The notes under the pieces are model-generated. The model saw only the letters and a program-made list of their open reading frames with translations, did not search any database and was not told the DNA's origin. From Candidatus Woesearchaeota archaeon (GTDB lineage: Archaea > Nanobdellota > Nanobdellia > Woesearchaeales > UBA10216), in the NCBI GenBank assembly GCA_016180145.1, contig JACPBT010000051.1, positions 1 to 10,069 of the forward strand: DNA of 10,069 nt, read 5' to 3'. The translations under genes and the position numbers were made by a program. The number at the start of each line of letters is the position of its first letter. The stretch's first letter is position 1. Positions 5,102 to 10,069 of the stretch are shown one piece after another.

Positions 5102-8100
5102 AATCACTACAGCGCAATACTGATTGCCATTGCCATAATCGTGAGCGTAGGCATAGGATTCAGCATAAGAATGCAGGCAGGCGACCTGAAATTCACAGAC
5201 ACATGGGCAAAAAACACAATAGACCAGGCCATAAGCTCAGACATATCAGCATACATAGGACAAAGCTACCCAAACCTGCCTGAAAAGAACAGAAACGCAC
5301 TAATTTCAGAAGAGCTTGGAAAATCGCAAAAGGCAGGAAACTACCAATTCAAAACAGGACAATTTGCAGGGCAGACCATAAACATAAAACAACAGACAGA
5401 AGCAACCTCAACACAATTCAAGACATTCTTTGAGGATGAAAAAGGAAGAAACTACATGCCGGACATAGACCCATACTACTGGCTCAGATACGCAAAAAAT
5501 ATAGAAGAACACGGCTATGCCGGAGATGAGCTGACGCAAGAAGGAAGGCAGCTTGACAACCACCAGTTTGCGCCAACCGGAAGGGAAATAGACCCGCAGG
5601 ACACATTCTACCCCAAATCAATAGTATACTTCCACAGCATTGCAAAAATTTTCGGGCCGCTATTCGGGGCAGACACAGAACTGATAAGAGTGCTGATGTT
5701 TTACCCTGTGTTCCTGTCAGCCATAATAACAATCCTCGTATTCCTGATTGCAAGAAGAATAGCAGGGAACATAGCAGCCTTCTTCGCAGCGACAATGGTT
5801 GGAGTGCATGGCGCACTGATGAACAGGACACTATTCGGGCATGGCGATTCAGATGCGCTTGTAGTCCTATTCTCAGTGCTGGTGCTATGGCTGTTCATTG
5901 AAGCATTCAACGCAAAGAAAACAAGGCTCACCATACTGTTCGGAGCGCTTTCAGGAGCGGCAACAGGGCTATACAGCCTTGCATGGGGCGGATGGTGGTG
6001 GATATTTGACTTTGTCATGGCAGCAGCGGCAGGGACAACAGCTATCTTCATAGCTTACGAAGCATTCCTGAAAATAATAAACCGGCAAAAAATACAAAAA
6101 GCGGCAATAACCAGCCTGAAGGACAAGGCTGCCATAAAGGCAATAACAGCAACAGCAGCATACTTCGCAGCAACAGGCATATTCATAACACTCTTCTCCG
6201 GATTCAAAACATTCCTGTTCACGCCCCTTGCATCACTCGGATTCGCAGCAATAAAAACACCAGTAATAGGAGACGCATGGCCTAATGTCCTGAGGACAGT
6301 AGCAGAGCTGAATGAAGGAACAACAGAGCAGGCAATACAGCAGCTTGGCAACTCACTATTCTACATAGCAGTAATAGGAATAATCCTGATAATACTCAGG
6401 GCAGCAATTGAAGCCATAAGAAAGGAACGCGACACACAAAAAATAATGAAGGACATATTTTACGCAGCAGTGCTAACAATATGGCTTATGGCGACACTAT
6501 ATTCCGTAACAAAGGGAATAAGATTTGTCCTTCTAATGGTGCCTGCATTCAGCATAGCATTCGGCGCGGTGTTTGGCATAACTGCAAGCTACGCTACGGC
6601 ATGGCTGCACAAGGAATTCAAATTCAACAAAATGGCAGTAACAGCAGCCATATTGGCAGTGTTCCTCATGCTCTTCCCGGGAATAACACTGAACAGCGAA
6701 GTCGTAAAATCTTCAAAAAACATGGCACAGAACGACGCGCCGCTCGTAAACGACGCATGGTATAATGCGCTAACTGCAATAAAAGATAACTCTGACAACA
6801 AATCAATAATAACATCATGGTGGGACTTCGGACACCACTTCAAGGCAATAGCAGACAGGCCGGTAACATTTGACGGAACAACACAACTTTCGCCACAGGC
6901 GCACTGGGTAGGGAGATTCTTCAGCACAAGCGACGAAAACGAAGCAACAGGAATACTAAGAATGCTAAACTGCGGGGCAAGAAATGCAGTAGACGAAATA
7001 CAGAAGAAAGAAAACGACAGCGTAAAAGCAATACTCCTCACGAAGAGAATAATACTTCAGGACAATGAAAATGCAAGGAACACGCTACTAAATGAAGGAT
7101 TCTCGCCACAGCAGACAGAAGGCGTGCTTAAATACACACACTGCACGCCACCAAAGTCATTCGTAATAGCATCAGAAGACATGATAAGCAAGTCAGGAGT
7201 CTGGGCGCACTTCGGCGGATGGAACTTCACAAAAGCAGACATATGGAAAGCAACAAAAGGAATGGACAGAACAGAAGCGGTAAAATACATGAAAGGCAAG
7301 TTTTCCATGACAGAGGAGGAGGCAAACAGCCTGTTTGAGCAGATGCAGCAGATAAAAGACGACAGGGCAGCAGACGAATGGATAAGCCCGTGGCCTGGAT
7401 TCTCAGCAGGAGTAAACGGATGCTCACAGGACGGCATCCTGCTAAGATGCGGAGACGGCACAAACATAAACCTTGAAACACACGAGGCATGGTATGCAAC
7501 CCCGCAGGGCAACCTGCACCCGCAGTCAATAGTATACCCGACAGAAGACGGAAACATTATTGAAAAGAAATTTGACAACAACACATTACCACAGGACATA
7601 TCGGTAATCCTCATACCAAACAAAAACGGCTACAACACAGTATTAGCCAGCCAGAAGCTCGCCGGAGGAATGTTCGCAAAAATGTTCTACCTTGAAGGAC
7701 ATGGCCTGAGCAACTTCAAACTGCTCACAAGGCAGCGCGGCCTTACAGGAACAGACATATGGGTCTGGGAAGTTAACTGGGACGGCAGCAAACAGAAAAA
7801 CATAATGCCCGCACTGATAAAAAATGCAGAGGTTACACAGGGAGATGAGGTAACACTAAACTACATAGGCTACCTTGAAGACGGAACAGTATTTGACAGC
7901 TCAATAAAAGACTTCAGAAACAGACAGGTAACCAAGGACACCAAACTTGGAGACGGACAGGAATACAACCCAATAACATTCAAAACAGCCACAAATGCTG
8001 TAATACCCGGATTTGAAAAAGGCATTATGGGAGCAAAGCTGAACGAGGAAAAAACGATAACCATACCGCCGGAAGAAGGATACAACCAGCCCGGACACCC

Positions 8101-8152
8101 CCTATACAACAAGACACTCCACTTCAAGATAAAGGTAACTGCAATAAGATGA
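4673..8152 (+). CDS. aglB: AglB/STT3 oligosaccharyltransferase fused to a C-terminal FKBP prolyl isomerase
   Basis: Catalytic subunit of archaeal N-glycosylation, moving a lipid-linked glycan onto Asn of N-X-S/T sites outside the membrane. At 1159 aa it exceeds typical AglB. Residues 1-143 are a charged, probably cytosolic extension with three related motifs (28-40, 71-82, 102-120). The first membrane segment is at about 147-166 and roughly a dozen follow. The first catalytic acidic motif is D264-I-D266 followed by PYYW; a second is GHGD392SD394. The sequon-binding motif is W716-W717-D-F-G, a WWDYG variant. S-E-D-M-I-S-K, in the soluble domain, may be the DK-type motif. Residues 1052-1159 are an FKBP domain with the usual active-site set: Y1064, F1074, D1075, F1103, V1110, I1111, F1114 (the usual Trp position), Y1137 and F1151, and no flap insert. 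The FKBP part should be extracytoplasmic. Start: ATG 28 bases after a TATA box. Confidence 0.93.
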   Translation: MEETKAEEKDWGENIKVAEEKKEEKDIEIDFGKITGIFKKKKQPEGKQTATHEAPKHETKQESGEKSGDEEIDLGKIAKIFKGGSKKETKEVQHEAGKEEELSLDLKKTFSKAKGIIKGLKGAQTGQAGEEGVEIASAVSFMKNHYSAILIAIAIIVSVGIGFSIRMQAGDLKFTDTWAKNTIDQAISSDISAYIGQSYPNLPEKNRNALISEELGKSQKAGNYQFKTGQFAGQTINIKQQTEATSTQFKTFFEDEKGRNYMPDIDPYYWLRYAKNIEEHGYAGDELTQEGRQLDNHQFAPTGREIDPQDTFYPKSIVYFHSIAKIFGPLFGADTELIRVLMFYPVFLSAIITILVFLIARRIAGNIAAFFAATMVGVHGALMNRTLFGHGDSDALVVLFSVLVLWLFIEAFNAKKTRLTILFGALSGAATGLYSLAWGGWWWIFDFVMAAAAGTTAIFIAYEAFLKIINRQKIQKAAITSLKDKAAIKAITATAAYFAATGIFITLFSGFKTFLFTPLASLGFAAIKTPVIGDAWPNVLRTVAELNEGTTEQAIQQLGNSLFYIAVIGIILIILRAAIEAIRKERDTQKIMKDIFYAAVLTIWLMATLYSVTKGIRFVLLMVPAFSIAFGAVFGITASYATAWLHKEFKFNKMAVTAAILAVFLMLFPGITLNSEVVKSSKNMAQNDAPLVNDAWYNALTAIKDNSDNKSIITSWWDFGHHFKAIADRPVTFDGTTQLSPQAHWVGRFFSTSDENEATGILRMLNCGARNAVDEIQKKENDSVKAILLTKRIILQDNENARNTLLNEGFSPQQTEGVLKYTHCTPPKSFVIASEDMISKSGVWAHFGGWNFTKADIWKATKGMDRTEAVKYMKGKFSMTEEEANSLFEQMQQIKDDRAADEWISPWPGFSAGVNGCSQDGILLRCGDGTNINLETHEAWYATPQGNLHPQSIVYPTEDGNIIEKKFDNNTLPQDISVILIPNKNGYNTVLASQKLAGGMFAKMFYLEGHGLSNFKLLTRQRGLTGTDIWVWEVNWDGSKQKNIMPALIKNAEVTQGDEVTLNYIGYLEDGTVFDSSIKDFRNRQVTKDTKLGDGQEYNPITFKTATNAVIPGFEKGIMGAKLNEEKTITIPPEEGYNQPGHPLYNKTLHFKIKVTAIR
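7826..8149 (+). other. FKBP-type peptidyl-prolyl isomerase domain within AglB
   Basis: Residues 1052-1159 match the core FKBP pattern from 'GDEVTLNYIGYLEDGTVFDSS' style strands through VIPGFEKGIMG to the C-terminal HFKIKV strand, ending one residue short of a full FKBP12-like tail. All usual pocket positions hold aromatic or aliphatic residues. The loop between Y1137 and F1151 is short, so the chaperone-like insert found in many archaeal FKBPs and in SlyD is absent. Confidence 0.85.
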
Positions 8153-8805
8153 AAACCTTTGTCATAATACCCGCATTCAACGAAAAAAAAAACATCCTCA
8201 ACGTAATTGAAGAAGCCAAAAAACACGCAAAAAACATAATCGCAATAGACGACGGCTCAAAAGACCAGACATACGAGGAAGCAAAAAAAGCAGGAATTAC
8301 CGTCCTAAGGCACGCCATAAACCTCGGAAAAGGAGCTGCACTCAAAACAGGAAGCGAATACGCAATAAAAAAAGGCGCTGAAGCACTCATATACATGGAC
8401 AGCGACGGACAGCACGCCCCAAAAGACATACCGCGAATAACATCCGAACTGGAAGGAAAAGACATAGTATTCACATACCGGGATTTGGGAAGCATGCACA
8501 TGCCACTCGTCAAAAAAGCAGGCAACCTTTTCCTGAACACCCTGCTGAAAACACTGTTCAAAATAAGCATAAAAGACACGCAATGCGGCTACAAAGCACT
8601 CACAACAAACGCATACAAAAAACTGAAGCTGATGTCAAACGACTACAACATAGAATCAGAAATAGTGGCAAAAACAGGAAAATACGGAATGCGGCTAAGC
8701 CAGATACCAATAGAAACGGTTTACACAGACAAATACAAAGGCACAACAATACTTGACGGAATAGGCATAGCACTCAGAATGATGTGGTGGAGAACAGGGA
8801 AATAA
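8149..8805 (+). CDS. GT2 glycosyltransferase, dolichyl-phosphate mannose/glucose synthase-like, without membrane helices
   Basis: A cytosolic GT-A enzyme that probably transfers a sugar from a nucleotide donor to a polyprenyl or dolichyl phosphate. The N-terminus VIIPAFNE is the GT2 signature. DDGSKDQT (34-41) binds the nucleotide and D84-S-D86-G-Q-H is the metal-binding DXD motif. QCGYKAL is the acceptor-side segment typical of DPM1-like enzymes, and the protein ends at MMWWRTGK. At 218 aa it is the catalytic domain only, with no C-terminal membrane helices, so it should need a membrane partner; the DUF2304 protein just downstream is a natural candidate. The ATG overlaps the aglB stop as ATGA, indicating translational coupling. 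The sugar cannot be told from sequence. Confidence 0.88.
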   Translation: MKTFVIIPAFNEKKNILNVIEEAKKHAKNIIAIDDGSKDQTYEEAKKAGITVLRHAINLGKGAALKTGSEYAIKKGAEALIYMDSDGQHAPKDIPRITSELEGKDIVFTYRDLGSMHMPLVKKAGNLFLNTLLKTLFKISIKDTQCGYKALTTNAYKKLKLMSNDYNIESEIVAKTGKYGMRLSQIPIETVYTDKYKGTTILDGIGIALRMMWWRTGK

Positions 8806-8858
8806 AAAACCAAGCCATAATACCCTTTAACACCACACCGAACAAAGACATAAACACA

Positions 8859-8869
8859 ATTTTTATAAG
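8859..8869 (+). promoter_or_regulatory. TATA box of the DUF2304 gene, predicting a leaderless mRNA
   Basis: ATTTTTATAAG is centred about 28 bases before the ATG at 8893, the same spacing as at aglB. The gene therefore probably has its own leaderless transcript besides any read-through from the GT2 gene 87 bases upstream. Confidence 0.55.
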
Positions 8870-8892
8870 CAGACACGGACAAACACGATAGA

Positions 8893-9231
8893 ATGGTGCA
8901 GGCAATACAGGCATTGGGGCTGGTGTTCAGTGCATTCATAATATACATGTCATTCCTCTACTACAAGAAAAGAGAATTCACACCAACAGAATTAGGGTTC
9001 TGGGCGCTCTTTGCAGCAGGATTCGCAACACTATCCCTGTTCCCCGCAATCCTGAACCCGGTGACAAGCACGCTAAACCTCGGAAGAAAGCTGGACCTTC
9101 TCATAATAACAGGATTCATGTTCCTGATAGCAATGACCTTCTACACATACAGAATAACAAGGCACACAGACAAAAGAATGGAAGAGCTTGTAAGAAGCCT
9201 TGCAATAGAAAAAGCAGAGAAAAAGAAATAA
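8893..9231 (+). CDS. DUF2304-family small membrane protein
   Basis: A 112-aa integral membrane protein with three predicted helices (about 2-24, 34-54 and 69-87) and a charged C-terminal tail (HTDKRMEELVRSLAIEKAEKKK) that could form a short coiled coil on the cytosolic side. The length, the three-helix layout and the E-E-L-V-R-x-L-A-I tail fit DUF2304, a family often found beside GT2 glycosyltransferases. Its biochemical role is not established here. The likely job, inferred from context, is to tether or assist the helix-less GT2 upstream at the membrane. ATG 8893 is preferred over the adjacent GTG at 8896 because the TATA spacing places the transcription start there. Confidence 0.78.
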   Translation: MVQAIQALGLVFSAFIIYMSFLYYKKREFTPTELGFWALFAAGFATLSLFPAILNPVTSTLNLGRKLDLLIITGFMFLIAMTFYTYRITRHTDKRMEELVRSLAIEKAEKKK

Positions 9232-9263
9232 CAACCATCGCAGGCAGCGGGGCATCACAACAA

Positions 9264-10069
9264 ATGAACCTTCCTTCAAACAGGGGATATGCAGATTTCC
9301 TGATTCAGGTAAAGGAAAGAATAAGAAAAGCACAGTATGACGCCCTAAAAGCCGTGAATAAGGAGCTAATCAGCCTTTACTGGGATATTGGCAGCATGAT
9401 TGTGGATAAGCAGGAGGAATTTGGATGGGGAAAATCCATTGTTGAAAACCTTGCCAAGGACCTGCAAAAAGAATATCCTGGCATAAAGGGGTTTTCCGTG
9501 CAAAACATCTGGTATATGAGGCAGTTTTATGTCCATTACAAGGACAATGCAAAACTCCAACCATTGGTTGGAGAAATAAGCTGGGTTAAGAATATCATGA
9601 TACTGGGCAAATGCAAGGATGACTCTGAAAGGGAGTTCTATATAAGGATGACAAGGAAATTCGGCTGGACAAAAGACGTTCTTATAAACCAGATTGAAAA
9701 CAAATCTTATGAGAAGCATCTCCTGAACCAGAATAATTTTGACAAAACACTACCTGAAAAATACAAAATACAGGCAAAACTTGCCGTCAAGGATGAATAT
9801 ACCTTTGATTTTCTTGAATTGGGTGAGGAACATTCTGAAAAGGAGCTTGAAAAGGCTTTGGCAGAAAAGATAAAGCATTTTTTGACAGAAATGGGCGGCT
9901 ATTTCTGCTTTATTGGCAGCCAACACAGGATTGAGATAGAGGATGAAGAATTCTTTATAGATTTGCTGCTTTATCATAGAAAACTAAAAAGCCTTATTGC
10001 AATAGAGCTAAAAATAGGCGATTTTAAGCCAGAATACGCCGGCAAGATGCAATTTTATCTTTCTGCACT
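9264..10069 (+). CDS. DUF1016/YhcG-type PD-(D/E)XK nuclease, C-terminus beyond window
   Basis: 268 complete codons are visible before the edge. The N-terminal half (to about residue 95) is the DUF1016 helical domain, with 'LISLYWDIG', 'FGWGKSIVENLAKDL' and 'GFSVQNIWYMRQFY'. From about residue 190 a PD-(D/E)XK nuclease core follows: an acidic helix (SEKELEKALAEKI), the strand FFIDLLLYHR with D233, and IAIELKIG with E248-L-K250. All catalytic residues seen are intact, so the gene is probably functional. Proteins of this family are scattered among genomes and often near mobile or defence genes; the target DNA is unknown. No upstream alternative start exists back to the previous gene, 32 bases away. 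Codon choice is more T- and G-ending than in the AglB cluster, which suggests separate acquisition. Typical members run roughly another 80 residues past the edge. Confidence 0.88.
   Translation, partial: MNLPSNRGYADFLIQVKERIRKAQYDALKAVNKELISLYWDIGSMIVDKQEEFGWGKSIVENLAKDLQKEYPGIKGFSVQNIWYMRQFYVHYKDNAKLQPLVGEISWVKNIMILGKCKDDSEREFYIRMTRKFGWTKDVLINQIENKSYEKHLLNQNNFDKTLPEKYKIQAKLAVKDEYTFDFLELGEEHSEKELEKALAEKIKHFLTEMGGYFCFIGSQHRIEIEDEEFFIDLLLYHRKLKSLIAIELKIGDFKPEYAGKMQFYLSA

Noticed and set aside
8806..8892. Possible small RNA or terminator between the GT2 and DUF2304 genes
   Set aside because: No hairpin or T run other than the TATA box was found; the stretch is explained as a promoter region.
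1..10069. tRNA, rRNA, CRISPR array, insertion sequence or attachment site
   Set aside because: No cloverleaf-like sequence, regularly spaced repeats, terminal inverted repeats or transposase frame was seen on either strand.

Overview
The window reads as archaeal DNA. It carries an AglB/STT3 oligosaccharyltransferase, a geranylgeranyl-reductase-family flavoprotein, archaeal TATA boxes that leave almost no 5' leader on three genes, and GGTG-type ribosome binding sites on others. The gene mix (compact genes, AglB fused to extra domains, a GT2 enzyme beside DUF2304) is compatible with a DPANN-type or other uncultured archaeon. That placement is inference; no rRNA or ribosomal protein gene is present to test it.

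Layout, left to right. (1) Bases 1-2146, minus strand: a two-gene unit for cell-surface proteins. The first gene (1016-2146) encodes a membrane-anchored coiled-coil stalk with Thr-Pro linkers. The second (1-995, running off the window edge) encodes a secreted protein with two Ig-like domains, and was found by reading the open frame through the edge. (2) Bases 2274-3330, minus strand: a tight three-gene operon of two small proteins (67 and 69 aa, apparently divergent paralogues) and a 210-aa caspase/CHAT-like cysteine peptidase with a visible His/Cys pair. This is the best candidate for a poorly described system. (3) Bases 3331-3528: a divergent promoter region with two hairpins whose loops are complementary. 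(4) Bases 3529-4618, plus strand: a geranylgeranyl-reductase-family gene whose C-terminal part lies in a different frame. (5) Bases 4673-9231, plus strand: an N-glycosylation cluster of AglB, a GT2 glycosyltransferase overlapping it by 4 bases, and a DUF2304 membrane protein. The AglB has a charged repeat-bearing cytosolic N-terminus and, unexpectedly, a complete FKBP prolyl-isomerase domain fused at its C-terminus. (6) From 9264 to the end, plus strand: the start of a DUF1016/YhcG-type PD-(D/E)XK nuclease, cut by the window edge.

How the genes may work together: GT2 and DUF2304 probably act on a lipid-linked sugar at the cytosolic membrane face, and AglB transfers the finished glycan to proteins outside. 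The reductase could saturate the isoprenoid carrier or the membrane lipids. The FKBP domain would sit outside, next to the glycosylation site, suggesting coupled glycosylation and folding. The minus-strand genes differ in arginine codon use (the stalk gene uses mainly CGN; AglB uses mainly AGA/AGG) and use Shine-Dalgarno sites rather than leaderless starts, so they look like an accessory block. No tRNA, rRNA, CRISPR array or insertion sequence was seen.
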